From positions 2,108,001 through 2,172,000 of the forward strand of contig NZ_CP054706.1 of NCBI RefSeq assembly GCF_016495865.1: a stretch of DNA of 64,000 nucleotides. Direction: 5' to 3'. Origin of the DNA: Salicibibacter cibi. Lineage in GTDB: Bacteria > Bacillota > Bacilli > Bacillales > Marinococcaceae. Of the stretch, positions 1 through 8,711 are shown one piece after another (positions within the stretch are counted from its first letter, which is position 1; every line of letters begins with the position of its first letter). The translations under genes and the position numbers were made by a program. Below the pieces are notes generated by a model, which did not search any database, was not told the DNA's origin, and was given only the letters and a program-made list of their open reading frames with translations.

Positions 1-748
1 GCGTTGGCACGGCCAAATAGTCAACGGTATCAACAAGACTATAGGTTTCCAACGCGTAATATGGAAATTGTATTGCATCAATCGTTCCTCTATACAACCC
101 CTCATACTGATCGATTGCCGGCAGGGAGGCTATGCCAGAACCCATGGATTGATTATAATCAATCGTTAGATTACTTGAAACATTCATTACCACCCCTTCC
201 ATATCTTCAATGCTGGAAAGCGGGGTCGTTGACATATAACCAGTTGTACTACTGGGCCAGTAATGTAAGAGCTTTATTCCATAATCATCTAACGCGTCTT
301 CATACAATTCCCCGACTTCTGTCTCTCTCAAAATATGAAGGGCATGTTCTTCCCCCATATTCCAATATGGCAGACTGACAAGATTTCCTTCCGGAATCCT
401 TTCTGCCCAATAAGAAGGTGAAATATTCTGTATATCAATGGTTCCATTCGCCAGAGCATCCGCCGATTCATCTTGGCCAACCAATTGATTACTATAATAG
501 ACATCAAACGTCACACGACCGTCTGTTCGTTCTTCTACCAACTCAATAAATTTTTCTTGAGCATAGTACTTTGGTTCCCAATCATGTACCGAGGGAGGAT
601 AGGAAGAATGGAAAGTCAATGTATACGTTTCCTCTTCATTTGTCCCACCCTCGATTCCTGCTGATTCCGATGTAGCGCACGCGGAAAGAATACATAGCAG
701 GATCAAAGATAGAACTACGAACCCATTTCTTTTATCCAAGCTATTCAC
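1..748 (-). CDS. dctP: TRAP transporter solute-binding lipoprotein (DctP family), partial
   Basis: Extracytoplasmic binding protein of a TRAP transporter, cut by the left edge: 249 codons are visible and the frame is still open. The start is GTG at 748, six bases after an AAAGGAG ribosome site; no ATG lies in a suitable position. Residues 1-24 form a lipoprotein signal ending LSAC (Cys24). The mature part is closely similar to the DctP at 2833-3954, sharing stretches such as LVEERTDGRV, NQLVGQDE, YWAERIPEG and YEGLYRGTID. It lies downstream of the DctM permease gene after a 174-base gap that holds a cre-like site, so it may be a second receptor for the same permease. The ligand cannot be read from sequence; DctP proteins usually bind carboxylates. 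Confidence 0.9.
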   Translation of the reverse strand, partial: MNSLDKRNGFVVLSLILLCILSACATSESAGIEGGTNEEETYTLTFHSSYPPSVHDWEPKYYAQEKFIELVEERTDGRVTFDVYYSNQLVGQDESADALANGTIDIQNISPSYWAERIPEGNLVSLPYWNMGEEHALHILRETEVGELYEDALDDYGIKLLHYWPSSTTGYMSTTPLSSIEDMEGVVMNVSSNLTIDYNQSMGSGIASLPAIDQYEGLYRGTIDAIQFPYYALETYSLVDTVDYLAVPT

Positions 749-799
749 AGCTATCTCCTTTCTTTCGTTATTTGTTAGTCTTTACTTTTTCACTCGATT

Positions 800-813
800 T
801 GCAATCGCTTATA
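800..813 (+). promoter_or_regulatory. weak cre-like site before the partial dctP
   Basis: TGCAATCGCTTATA in the 749-922 gap keeps the AATCGCTT core found at 18108 and 34994, but departs from the CcpA consensus at the R position and near the 3' end. Position upstream of a carbohydrate/acid uptake gene makes it plausible; the match alone is weak. Confidence 0.35.
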
Positions 814-922
814 TTTTCCTTGTTAGAGCATTTCCAATCCCCCCTGTCTGTAAATTTTGATTCTCCCGTCAATGATCGATAAGCAGCCCCAGGAGGAATT
901 TCCCGGAGAGATTATTTCAGTG

Positions 923-2236
923 TCAATCCATCATCATACTCGGCAACCACATAGCGACTTCCGGGAAGATTAGTACGATTACGATCATCAGCACAAGAAG
1001 GAAAACAAATGGCCATACCGCCGAATAGATTTTCCCGATACTTATGTCCGGCGCTACCCCTTTCATTATAAATAAGCTCAAACCTACGGGAGGCGTAAGG
1101 CTTCCAATACAAACCGTAATGATGAATAACACACCGAACCAGATCAGATCAAAGTCTAAAGCCGTGAGTAAGGGTAAGAAAAAAGGAGCCGTGATTAATA
1201 ATACAGCGACCGAGTCCATAAACATCCCAAAAATAAGGAATAAAACGAGGATTAGTATTAACACGATCCACCGGTTATAGTCGGACTCAGCAATCATAGC
1301 CGCTAATCCATCTCCTACTCCCGTTACGGCAACGATACGTGCGTAAGCCGCTGCACCAATTAAAATCCAGAACACCATACCGGTTAAACGGGCGGTCATG
1401 AGAAATATGCTTTTCATATTTTCCACGTTTAATTGCTTCTTCGTGCCAGCCGCAAATAATGCACCGACACCACCAACGGCACCTGCTTCCGTCGGTGTAG
1501 CAATCCCTAAATAAATGGACCCAAGCACGATAGCAATCACTACTAACGGTAGAATGACCCCACGTAATGAACGAAGTTTTTCTCCCCAAGTAAAACGCTC
1601 TTCAATATCAATCTTTGGGCCTTTTTCCGGTTTTATGAAACATAAAACGAGAGAATAAACAATAAATATCGCCGCTGCAAATAAACCCGGAACGATTCCA
1701 GCCATAAAGAGAGCTGCTGCCGATTCGCCGGATTCTGATGAGTAAATGATCATCACAATGCTTGGCGGGATCAGAAGCCCTAACGTACCCCCAGCCATAA
1801 TAACGCCTAAGGTTAATTTATCATCATAGCCTCTTTTTAACATGGAGGGCCTGGACACCATCCCCAATGCTGCTGTGGATGCAGAAATAACCCCAACCAT
1901 AGAGGAAAATATAGCGGCAATGACCGATGTTCCGGCAGCCAGTCCTCCACGAATTCCCCCGAACCAACGGTAAATGACTTCATATAAATCTTCCGCTAAA
2001 CCACTGTACATCAAAACGGCTGCCATAAAAATATACAAAGGAACGGCTGTGAGGATGGCTTGCGTGACATTTTCATATGAACCTAAAACAAAGCCATCCA
2101 GACTGGGGAGACCACCCCAATAAATCATACCAAGAATAATAGATATGCCTCCGAGGGCAAAACTCACCGGAATACCCAGAAAAAGAAAGAAAAGCAAGGA
2201 TCCAAATAAAATAATCGCTATCATCCATAATTCCAT
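923..2236 (-). CDS. dctM: TRAP transporter large permease (DctM)
   Basis: Large membrane subunit (437 aa) of a tripartite ATP-independent periplasmic transporter, which imports carboxylates with a sodium gradient. The protein is hydrophobic throughout, with about a dozen membrane segments and the DctM hallmarks GGTLGLLIPPS near residue 150 and GSLTPPVGLSLF near residue 375. Its first codon follows directly on the stop of the DctQ gene, so the two are translationally coupled. Gene order DctP-DctQ-DctM on the minus strand is the standard complete TRAP operon. Length is normal for the family. Substrate unknown; the surrounding acyl-CoA genes suggest an organic acid. Confidence 0.95.
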   Translation of the reverse strand: MELWMIAIILFGSLLFFLFLGIPVSFALGGISIILGMIYWGGLPSLDGFVLGSYENVTQAILTAVPLYIFMAAVLMYSGLAEDLYEVIYRWFGGIRGGLAAGTSVIAAIFSSMVGVISASTAALGMVSRPSMLKRGYDDKLTLGVIMAGGTLGLLIPPSIVMIIYSSESGESAAALFMAGIVPGLFAAAIFIVYSLVLCFIKPEKGPKIDIEERFTWGEKLRSLRGVILPLVVIAIVLGSIYLGIATPTEAGAVGGVGALFAAGTKKQLNVENMKSIFLMTARLTGMVFWILIGAAAYARIVAVTGVGDGLAAMIAESDYNRWIVLILILVLFLIFGMFMDSVAVLLITAPFFLPLLTALDFDLIWFGVLFIITVCIGSLTPPVGLSLFIMKGVAPDISIGKIYSAVWPFVFLLVLMIVIVLIFPEVAMWLPSMMMD

Positions 2237-2776
2237 TTATCGACCCTCCCCGGCATCATACAGTTCTTTTCCGGTGATGATAATATAGATGTCATTGATT
2301 ACTTTCACTAAGCCTTGGAGACCGATTAGAGCTCCTCCCACCGGAACGATAAGCCATTGAATCCACAAAGGCATGCCCATCCCCCCCGATGACATGGCAT
2401 CGATTTGATAATAATGGATCACATAATCCATGCCCAACCAAATTAATGTAATCGCCATCAGAAATAAAAAAGCGGCACTGATTAGATCTACGAAACATTT
2501 TTGTTTTCTTGAAAACCTTTCGAAAAATAAATCGATACGAACATGGTACCCCATAGCCAATGCATATCCACCAAGACCAAAAGCGATGATACCAGTGCTC
2601 CACGTTGATAGATCGAAGGCCCATGCGGTAGGGGAACTGAAGAAATACCTTAAGAGCACATCGACAAAGAGCAATATACTGACTACAGCGATTAATACGC
2701 CCATGATCCATACCATCGATTTATTTAGCTTTGTGATCCCATCCATGATCATAATAACGGAGCGTTTCATTGACAT
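2237..2776 (-). CDS. dctQ: TRAP transporter small permease (DctQ)
   Basis: Small four-helix membrane subunit of the TRAP transporter, about 179 aa from the ATG at 2776. A second ATG at 2770 is better spaced from the GAGGGG ribosome site, so the true start may be two codons in. A longer reading from 2818 adds a Lys-rich leader without a ribosome site and was not used. Segments near residues 20-45, 50-75, 95-115 and 130-155 are hydrophobic, as expected for DctQ, which bridges the binding protein and DctM. It abuts dctM with no gap. Confidence 0.92.
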   Translation of the reverse strand: MSMKRSVIMIMDGITKLNKSMVWIMGVLIAVVSILLFVDVLLRYFFSSPTAWAFDLSTWSTGIIAFGLGGYALAMGYHVRIDLFFERFSRKQKCFVDLISAAFLFLMAITLIWLGMDYVIHYYQIDAMSSGGMGMPLWIQWLIVPVGGALIGLQGLVKVINDIYIIITGKELYDAGEGR

Positions 2777-2832
2777 CCCCTCACGTTCCTTTTTTTTGTA
2801 GACGGCTAGAACCAACATTTTATAAGGGAGAA

Positions 2833-3954
2833 CTAATCCAGGTACTGGTCCATATAATTTTCTGCTTCAGGGTTTTCTTCCAACCACTCCTCATTTTCCA
2901 TAAGTAAGGATTCAACCATTTGTTCAGTACGATCATTCACGGACGCAAAATCTTCCCAAACAGTTTCCTGGGCGAGCTGTTCCATTTCCTTGAAATTCTC
3001 TTCGGACATGCTTACCAGTTCTATCCCATGGTCTTCCGCAAATGCAAAGATCTCTTGATCATAACTCGGCCCCACTTCTGCTGTAGTTTCTTCCATTTCT
3101 TGTGCTGTCTCCATCATAATGTTTTGGATATCCTCGGGAAGTTCGTCCAAAGTTGATTGGCTCATCGCAACCATTCCGATAGACGGATTAAAGGTCGGAA
3201 CAGATAAATAGTCAATAACATCAACATATCTTATGCTATCCAATGAATAATATGGAAACTGTATTGTATCGATCGTACCCCGATATAGTCCCTCATATTG
3301 TTCCGCCACGGATAACGACGCAGTCCCGGCACCTGCTTCTTGGTTGAAATTTATAGCAAAATTACTGGTGGTATTTATAATGGATCCCTGCATATCTTCA
3401 ACACTAAAAATAGGTGAAGTCGACATATAACCGGAAGTACCACTGACCCAATAGTTTAAAAGCTTTATATCATATTCTTCCAATGCCTGTTCATACAACG
3501 CACCTACTTCCGTTTCTCGTAAAATATGAAGAGAATGCTCTGCACCCATATTCCAGTAAGGCAAATTCACGATAAATCCTTCCGGTATTCGTTCTGCCCA
3601 ATAATCAGGAGATGTAATTTGTACATCAATCGTTCCATTTGCAAGTGCATCGACAGCTTCATCCTGACCTACCAGTTGATTATTATAGTAAGCATCAAAC
3701 ATCACACGCCCATCCGTTCTTTCTTCAACCAAGTCCATGAACCGTTCCTGGACATGATACAAAGGATCAAAGTCCTCCGATTCATCTTTTGGTGTGTAGG
3801 AAGAATGATAAATTAAATGATATGTATCAGATTCACTTCCTTCCTCTTCCTCCACTGTTGTCATAGCAGTAGACGGACTAGAGCATGCTGAGATAACAAG
3901 TATTAGAAAAATGAATGAAACAACCTGCTTACCGTGTGTTGTTAATTGCTTCAT
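2833..3954 (-). CDS. dctP: TRAP transporter solute-binding lipoprotein (DctP family)
   Basis: Binding lipoprotein (373 aa) of the DctPQM transporter. Residues 1-24 are a signal peptide with lipobox ISAC (Cys24). The body has the DctP features seen in its neighbour: VEERTDGRV, GQDEAVDALANGTIDV and YEGLYRGTIDTIQFPYY, the last being the typical ligand-pocket region. The C-terminal 100 residues are strongly acidic and helical, as in TRAP binding proteins. First gene of the operon, preceded by GGAGATAACG and, 40-50 bases further up, by a cre-like site at 3993-4006. It is a recent paralogue of the partial gene at the left edge. Confidence 0.95.
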   Translation of the reverse strand: MKQLTTHGKQVVSFIFLILVISACSSPSTAMTTVEEEEGSESDTYHLIYHSSYTPKDESEDFDPLYHVQERFMDLVEERTDGRVMFDAYYNNQLVGQDEAVDALANGTIDVQITSPDYWAERIPEGFIVNLPYWNMGAEHSLHILRETEVGALYEQALEEYDIKLLNYWVSGTSGYMSTSPIFSVEDMQGSIINTTSNFAINFNQEAGAGTASLSVAEQYEGLYRGTIDTIQFPYYSLDSIRYVDVIDYLSVPTFNPSIGMVAMSQSTLDELPEDIQNIMMETAQEMEETTAEVGPSYDQEIFAFAEDHGIELVSMSEENFKEMEQLAQETVWEDFASVNDRTEQMVESLLMENEEWLEENPEAENYMDQYLD

Positions 3955-3992
3955 CGTTATCTCCTTTCGTTGCTATTTCTTCGTCGGCTCAA

Positions 3993-4006
3993 GAAAAGCG
4001 CTTACA
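3993..4006 (-). promoter_or_regulatory. cre-like site upstream of the DctPQM operon
   Basis: On the minus strand TGTAAGCGCTTTTC matches the CcpA consensus TGWAARCGYTWNCW in twelve of fourteen positions, missing only the last two. It lies about 40 bases before the dctP start, so CcpA bound here would repress uptake when preferred sugars are present (inference). Confidence 0.55.
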
Positions 4007-4028
4007 ATATACCTGGCAAATGATCGAT

Positions 4029-4140
4029 TCAGCTCAGTAGCAAAAAGGGGGCAATGCCCATCCGCATACCTGTCGGCAATAACGTAATGATGACAGCCCC
4101 CTCAATATTTAAACGGCCATTTTTATGCCCATGACTCAAA
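4029..4140 (-). pseudogene. MFS transporter N-terminal remnant
   Basis: About 110 bases directly downstream of the SDR gene still read AVIITLLPTGMRMGIAPFLL in one minus-strand frame. This corresponds to AAIITLLTVGMRMGVGPFVL near the start of the MFS permease at 25950-27200. The upstream part is in another frame and has a stop, and the rest of the gene is missing. It is therefore the relic of an oxalate/formate-antiporter-like permease that once followed the SDR gene, just as the intact one follows the acyl-CoA dehydrogenase at 27187-28983. Confidence 0.7.
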
Positions 4141-4908
4141 TCAACCCTGCCGCGGACCGCCCTCCACTTTAATCGTCTCAGCGGTAATATAAGACGATGC
4201 TTCACTTGCAAGATAGATACAAGCGTTTAAAATATCTTCCGGCACTCCGATTCTTCCTACAGGAATTTTATTTCTATATTCTTGTTCTTTTTCTTCGGTC
4301 GGTATTAATACATCTTTTGTCCCCTCGGTTACGATCAACCCCGGAGCAATGCAATTTACAAGTATATTATACTTAGACCACTCCAAAGCGAGTGTTTCAG
4401 TCAAACTAATGACACCGGCTTTGGCTGCACCATAAGCACCCAAGCCGGGGGAGGGGCGAATGCCTGCCATCGAACTTACGTTAATAATCCGGCCTCCATC
4501 TTGCTCAGCCATAAATGGCCGGACGGCAGCGCAGCAATTAAAGACTTGATCCAAATTATTACGGGTAATCGCGGAAAATCCATTTGGGGATAGCTCATCC
4601 AAAGAATGACCGAAACTTCCGCCCGCGTTATTGATTAATAGGTCAATTGTTCCAAACCGTTCATTGGTTTTTTTCATTAACGCTACGACATCATCATACT
4701 CTCTCATATCTGCTTGTACAGGGAGCACTTCTCCCCCAAAACCTTCTATTTCTTCGATAAGCGGCGTAAGCTTGTCATACTTTCTGCTGTTAACGACGAC
4801 TTTGGCGCCTTCTTCGGCAAATCCCGTCGCAAGTCTATGCCCGATCCCTTGAGAACTTCCCGTGATGATGACTACTTTGTCTTTAACCGAAAAGTCTTTT
4901 AAGCTCAA
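4141..4908 (-). CDS. SDR family NAD(P)-dependent oxidoreductase
   Basis: Short-chain dehydrogenase (about 255 aa) of the glucose-dehydrogenase/3-oxoacyl-reductase type. Seen: cofactor loop TGSSQGIG near residue 15, NNAGG near 90, the catalytic Ser in INVSSMAG near 140, and YGAAK with catalytic Tyr and Lys near 155. I chose the TTG at 4908, eight bases after a GGAGG site; a TTG at 4923 lies upstream of that site and cannot use it. Last intact gene of the minus-strand acyl-CoA cluster, 35 bases below an enoyl-CoA hydratase. Likely oxidises a hydroxyacyl or hydroxy-acid intermediate; the exact substrate is unknown. Confidence 0.88.
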   Translation of the reverse strand: MSLKDFSVKDKVVIITGSSQGIGHRLATGFAEEGAKVVVNSRKYDKLTPLIEEIEGFGGEVLPVQADMREYDDVVALMKKTNERFGTIDLLINNAGGSFGHSLDELSPNGFSAITRNNLDQVFNCCAAVRPFMAEQDGGRIINVSSMAGIRPSPGLGAYGAAKAGVISLTETLALEWSKYNILVNCIAPGLIVTEGTKDVLIPTEEKEQEYRNKIPVGRIGVPEDILNACIYLASEASSYITAETIKVEGGPRQG

Positions 4909-4943
4909 TTTAAGCACCTCCAAATACCGTGAGTTGATGACTA

Positions 4944-5720
4944 TTACTCGTGCGTAAACACCGGACGGCGTTTTTCGATGAATGCGCTGATGCCTTCTTT
5001 TGCATCCTTCGTCTCGAAAAGTCCGTCAAAAAATTCACGCTCCATTTTAAGGCCATCCTCCAGAGGTTTTTCTGTTCCTTCGTTCACTAACTGCTTAATG
5101 CGGCTAAGCGCTTGTAAAGATTGTCTGGCAATCTTCGTCGCTAATTCTTGCGCAGCAGCCAGCCCTTCCCCTTGCGGGACTACTTTGCTGACAATGCCGA
5201 GCTGAAGCGCTTCGTCGGCTGGCACTTGTGAGCCTGTAAACATCATCTCTTTTGCCTTGGAGGGACCGACGATTTTAGGCAATCTTTGCGTACCGCCGCC
5301 TCCCGGCAGCAATCCAAGCTTTACCTCCGGAAGGCCGACGTTTGCATGTTCTTCAGCGATACGGATATCACATGTTAATGCAACTTCAAGGCCACCGCCT
5401 AATGTATAGCCGTTGAGCATTGCAATGGTGGGCTTGGGCGTATTTTCAATGACGCTAAAAACATCCATGGATGCGGAGGACGCTTCTTGCTCCGTCACTT
5501 TATCCCGATCCGGAAATTCTTTAATATCTGCACCGGCCATGAATGCACGTTCCCCGGTACCTGTTAGTATGATCGCAACAACTTCGTTATCTGCCTTCAA
5601 ATCAGTAAAAACTTCAGCTAAGTCTGTTCTCATTTGCGCACTCAACGTATTCATTGGAGGATTGTCCATCGTAACGGTTGCAATTCCTTGCTCTTTACTT
5701 ACGGATACAACTTTAGCCAT
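4944..5720 (-). CDS. enoyl-CoA hydratase/isomerase
   Basis: Crotonase-fold enzyme (258 aa) that hydrates trans-2-enoyl-CoA. The oxyanion-hole segments are present (MAGADIKEF near residue 60 and GYTLGGGLEVAL near 105), and so are both catalytic glutamates (Glu in GGGLE and in LPEVKLGLLPGGGGTQRL), so a true hydratase is likely. The C-terminus ends with the usual FIEKRRPVF motif. It is separated from the rest of the IclR operon by two inserted repeats at 5744-6085, and may have been uncoupled from upstream transcription by them. Confidence 0.92.
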   Translation of the reverse strand: MAKVVSVSKEQGIATVTMDNPPMNTLSAQMRTDLAEVFTDLKADNEVVAIILTGTGERAFMAGADIKEFPDRDKVTEQEASSASMDVFSVIENTPKPTIAMLNGYTLGGGLEVALTCDIRIAEEHANVGLPEVKLGLLPGGGGTQRLPKIVGPSKAKEMMFTGSQVPADEALQLGIVSKVVPQGEGLAAAQELATKIARQSLQALSRIKQLVNEGTEKPLEDGLKMEREFFDGLFETKDAKEGISAFIEKRRPVFTHE

Positions 5721-5743
5721 TTATAATCTCCCTTTCTTATTGC

Positions 5744-5880
5744 GGCTCTTCACCATGGTGATAACACTAGCTAGCGGAGGAAAAACACGGAGACTCCTGT
5801 GGGAAAGCGTAGTGTTTTTCCGTAGCGGTCACTACACATCATAATTACCCTAGGTTTGTCAAACCGTAGATTTTGGTGCC
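5744..5880. mobile_element. MITE-like repeat, family A, copy 1 (internally deleted)
   Basis: Starts GGCTCTTCACCA, the same end that appears inverted at the right end of the 35 kb copy, and carries GGAAAAACACGGAGACTCC, then jumps to GTGTTTTTCCGTAGCGGTCACTAC. Compared with copies at 29280 and 35057 about 95 bases of the GC-rich core are missing. The right end (GATTTTGGTGCC) has lost a few bases, and I could not find a target duplication. The GGCTCTTC end resembles the ends of ISL3-family elements. Confidence 0.75.
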
Positions 5881-5883
5881 TCC

Positions 5884-6085
5884 TATAAGCAAAAAAACCC
5901 TTGCATTTCTGGCAACGTACGGAGGGACGGTGCTGCAATGGCGAGACTCCAGCGGAAAAACGGACGCGTCAAGACCCCGCAGCACCGGTTTTGCGCGAGG
6001 AGGCTTGAACGTTCGTCTGCGGAAAGCGAAGCCATGGAAGCGGCATCCCGGCTTCAGTTGATAGCTGCAAGTTGTTCAGCAATTC
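5884..6085. mobile_element. MITE-like repeat, family B, copy 1 (left end truncated)
   Basis: About 200 bases nearly identical to the right two thirds of the element at 53995-54279, from AACCCTTGCA to GTTGTTCAGCA. The left terminal repeat is missing. The right end touches the TAG stop codon of the SDR gene at 6086-6853, as the second copy does with another gene. Contains the GC-rich core (GAGACTCC, AGACCCCGCAG, GAGGAGGCTTGA, GGAAAGCGAAG) that family A also carries. No coding capacity of its own is convincing. Confidence 0.8.
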
Positions 6086-6853
6086 CTATTTAGGCTGCAT
6101 TCGAATCGCGCCATCGAGACGAATCGTTTCACCATTAAGCATGGGGTTCTCAATAATGCTTTTCGCCATTTGACCAAATTCATCAGGATAGCCAAGCCGT
6201 TTAGGAAATGGCGTCATTTCTCCTAATGCGTTTTTTACTTTTTCGGGCGCGTTCCCAAACAATGGTGTTTCAAACAACCCTGGAGCGATCGTCGATACTC
6301 GGATGCCCAAGCTGGCTAAATCTCTTGCAATCGGCAACGTCATCCCAACAATTCCGCCTTTTGAAGCACTATACGAGGCTTGCCCCATTTGACCCTCGAA
6401 AGCAGCGACAGAGGCTGTATTAATAATAACGCCTCTTTCTTCATGCTCATTTGGTTCATTGACACTCATTTTCTCCGACGCAAGGCGGATGGCATTGAAC
6501 GTTCCGATCAAATTAACTTGAATCACTTTTTGGAAATGTCCGAGGCCGTGCACCCCTTTTTTGCCATACGTTTTTTGTGCGCCTCCGATACCCGCGCAAT
6601 TAACTAAGACATTCATATAGCCAAATTTTGCTACTGTTTCATCTAGCGCGGATTGTACACTTTCCTCATCAGTAACGTCTGTTTGAATATACATGACATT
6701 TTCTCCGAGAGACTGTGCCAGATCCTGTCCTTTCTCTTCATTAAGATCCAGAATTGCTGCTTTTCCCCCATTAGAAACAATGTTTTGTACAACGGCTTCT
6801 CCCAGCCCGGAAGAACCTCCGGTAACGGCGGCTACACTATTCTTTAGTTCCAT
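6086..6853 (-). CDS. 3-hydroxyacyl-CoA dehydrogenase type 2-like SDR
   Basis: Short-chain dehydrogenase (255 aa) resembling the HSD17B10/type-2 3-hydroxyacyl-CoA dehydrogenases. Seen: TGGSSGLG near residue 12, LDLNEEKG (Asp choosing NAD) near 36, [16 protein letters not shown] with the long insertion typical of this subfamily near 85, IINTASVAA near 145, and YSASK with catalytic Tyr/Lys near 162. The C-terminal [15 protein letters not shown] is also characteristic. It overlaps the upstream flavoprotein gene by 17 bases, so both belong to one transcript. Expected role: the NAD-dependent third step of beta-oxidation in the IclR operon. Confidence 0.9.
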   Translation of the reverse strand: MELKNSVAAVTGGSSGLGEAVVQNIVSNGGKAAILDLNEEKGQDLAQSLGENVMYIQTDVTDEESVQSALDETVAKFGYMNVLVNCAGIGGAQKTYGKKGVHGLGHFQKVIQVNLIGTFNAIRLASEKMSVNEPNEHEERGVIINTASVAAFEGQMGQASYSASKGGIVGMTLPIARDLASLGIRVSTIAPGLFETPLFGNAPEKVKNALGEMTPFPKRLGYPDEFGQMAKSIIENPMLNGETIRLDGAIRMQPK

Positions 6854-7844
6854 GTGTAATAAACTCCCCTCTCTTTATACGTTCTTTCGACTTGTCATAA
6901 GCACCTTTTAGTTCGTCAACAATTTCTTTAACCGTCTGGACCTCACTGATCGACCCAACACCTTGACCGGCCCCCCATACATCTTTCCAGGCTTTCACTT
7001 CTTTGTTTCTTAGCTCTGAAAAATTAACTTCTTTCTTTTTATGAAGATTGTTAGGGTCAAGACCTGCATTTTCTATGCTTGGAATTAGGTAATTTGCATT
7101 GACGCCGCTGAATGCATCCGTATAAATGATATCTTCGATCGAAGATTCAACGATCATATTTTTATATCCTTGTGGGGCCATACTTTCTTTCGTCGGAATG
7201 AACCGTGTGCCAACATATGCAAAATCTGCTCCAAGCACCTCGGATGCCAGAATATCTTCTCCTGTTGTCATCCCTCCGGATAAAGCGATTGGACCGTCAA
7301 AAAATTCTCTAATTTCATGGATAAATGAAAAAGGATTAAATGTCCCCGCGTGGCCACCGGCACCATTTGCGACAAGGACTAATCCATCCGCCCCTTTTTC
7401 AATTGCTTTTTTGGCGAATTTTATATTGATCACGTCTGAAAAAACAAATCCTCCATATTTGTCAACAACTTCAACAACAGGACTTGGATCCCCCAAAGAT
7501 GTAATAACAACCGGGGGCTGATATTTCTCAATCAGTTTAAGGTCTTCTTTGTATCGTTTATTCGACTTATGGACAATAAAGTTAATTCCCCACGGGCCAA
7601 TTTTTCTTTCAGGGTTTTCGCGTTTTAATCTGTCTAGTTCCCCGTTTATTTGCTGCATCCATTCTTCCAAAATCGTATTCGTACGAGCATTTAGTGCTGG
7701 AAAGGTGCCCATGATGCCAGAGGAACAAGTATTGATTACCATTCTGGCATCGTTAATTAAAAACATCGGTGCCATAATAACCGGCAATTCCATTGATTGT
7801 TTCAGATGCTCTATTTTTCTGTTCACCTTGATTAACTCCTTCAT
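6837..7844 (-). CDS. nitronate monooxygenase / 2-nitropropane dioxygenase-like flavoprotein
   Basis: FMN-dependent TIM-barrel protein (335 aa) of the NMO family. Seen: PVIMAPMF near residue 22, GINF near 85, ANGAGGHAG (His in the NMO active-site position) near 160, [29 protein letters not shown] split as SGGMTTGED and [11 protein letters not shown] near 200-220. Members placed inside acyl-CoA operons usually act as enoyl- or dienoyl-CoA-type reductases rather than on nitronates; IpdC of steroid-ring degradation is one example. Its place between a hydratase and an SDR argues for such a role here. The final 17 bases overlap the SDR gene. Confidence 0.85.
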   Translation of the reverse strand: MKELIKVNRKIEHLKQSMELPVIMAPMFLINDARMVINTCSSGIMGTFPALNARTNTILEEWMQQINGELDRLKRENPERKIGPWGINFIVHKSNKRYKEDLKLIEKYQPPVVITSLGDPSPVVEVVDKYGGFVFSDVINIKFAKKAIEKGADGLVLVANGAGGHAGTFNPFSFIHEIREFFDGPIALSGGMTTGEDILASEVLGADFAYVGTRFIPTKESMAPQGYKNMIVESSIEDIIYTDAFSGVNANYLIPSIENAGLDPNNLHKKKEVNFSELRNKEVKAWKDVWGAGQGVGSISEVQTVKEIVDELKGAYDKSKERIKRGEFITHGTKE

Positions 7845-7848
7845 ACCA

Positions 7849-8694
7849 TCAGCTTTTAAACGTACGTTCTTCCCACCATGGATAAAATTCCGGCATGTCT
7901 GTGCTCGGTTTCATATTAAAATTCGGTTCACGTTTTTCAAGAAAAGAGTTAATACCTTCCCGTGCGTCCTCCCGTTTGCCAACCCAATAGAGATACTTCG
8001 ATTCAATTTTGTGCGCTTCCATTGGATGATCGGCACCCATCATTTTCCACATTAATTGTCTGGAAAGCGCTACTGAAATGGCAGAGGTGTTATCCGCTAT
8101 TTCTCTGCCTAGCGACACAGCTGTATCCATAAGTTCTTCAGGAGGAACTACCTTACTGACCAGTCCTGTTTCCAACGCCTCTTCTGCCTTAAAAATCCTC
8201 CCTGTAGAGACCCACTCCATCGCTTGGCTGATGCCGACAATACGTGGTAAAAACCACCCGCTACATGCTTCTTGCGTGATCCCCCGTCTTGCAAAAACAA
8301 ATCCCATTTTTGCTTTATCAGAAGCAATACGAACATCCATCGGAAGTGTCATTGTTGCGCCTATACCAACTGCAGGTCCATTAATTGCGGCGATAATCGG
8401 TTTTTTTAATTCATAAATGCGCAATGCCAATATCCCGCCGCCATCACGGTGTTCTTCGATCGAGTCTTCGAAACCGAACGTCTCGCCGCCTTTTTCCAAA
8501 TCAGCTCCGGCACAAAAAGCTCTGCCTTCACCCGTTACGATGACAACTCTAACCTCATCATCCGAATCTGCACGGTCCAGTGCGTGCATGAAGTCGTTTT
8601 GCATTTGACGATTATATGCATTTAACTTGTCCGGGCGATTCAGGGTGATCGTCATAATCTTGTTACTGACATCAACCTTGATCGTCTCATCCAT
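7849..8694 (-). CDS. enoyl-CoA hydratase-related protein (crotonase family)
   Basis: Crotonase-fold protein (281 aa), longer than usual because of a C-terminal tail ending DMPEFYPWWEERTFKS. Oxyanion segments FCAGADLEKGG and GPAVGIGATMTLP are present, but the usual GGGxE glutamate is replaced (GIGATM) and the second region reads FARRGITQEACSGWFLP. The reaction may therefore be hydration with a different acid, isomerisation or ring opening. The ATG at 8694 follows GGGAGATTTAATC; a TTG at 8715 would overlap the thiolase and has no ribosome site. Seventeen bases separate it from the thiolase gene. Confidence 0.85.
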   Translation of the reverse strand: MDETIKVDVSNKIMTITLNRPDKLNAYNRQMQNDFMHALDRADSDDEVRVVIVTGEGRAFCAGADLEKGGETFGFEDSIEEHRDGGGILALRIYELKKPIIAAINGPAVGIGATMTLPMDVRIASDKAKMGFVFARRGITQEACSGWFLPRIVGISQAMEWVSTGRIFKAEEALETGLVSKVVPPEELMDTAVSLGREIADNTSAISVALSRQLMWKMMGADHPMEAHKIESKYLYWVGKREDAREGINSFLEKREPNFNMKPSTDMPEFYPWWEERTFKS

Positions 8695-8711
8695 GATTAA
8701 ATCTCCCTTCC

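Noticed and set aside
4..664. Open frames on the plus strand at the left end
   Set aside because: They are antisense shadows of the partial dctP, whose minus-strand frame has a lipoprotein signal and clear DctP motifs.
5873..6061. Plus-strand frame inside the repeat at 5.9 kb
   Set aside because: It is made of repeat sequence shared with 54.1 kb, where the frame is not preserved; no ribosome site or family match.
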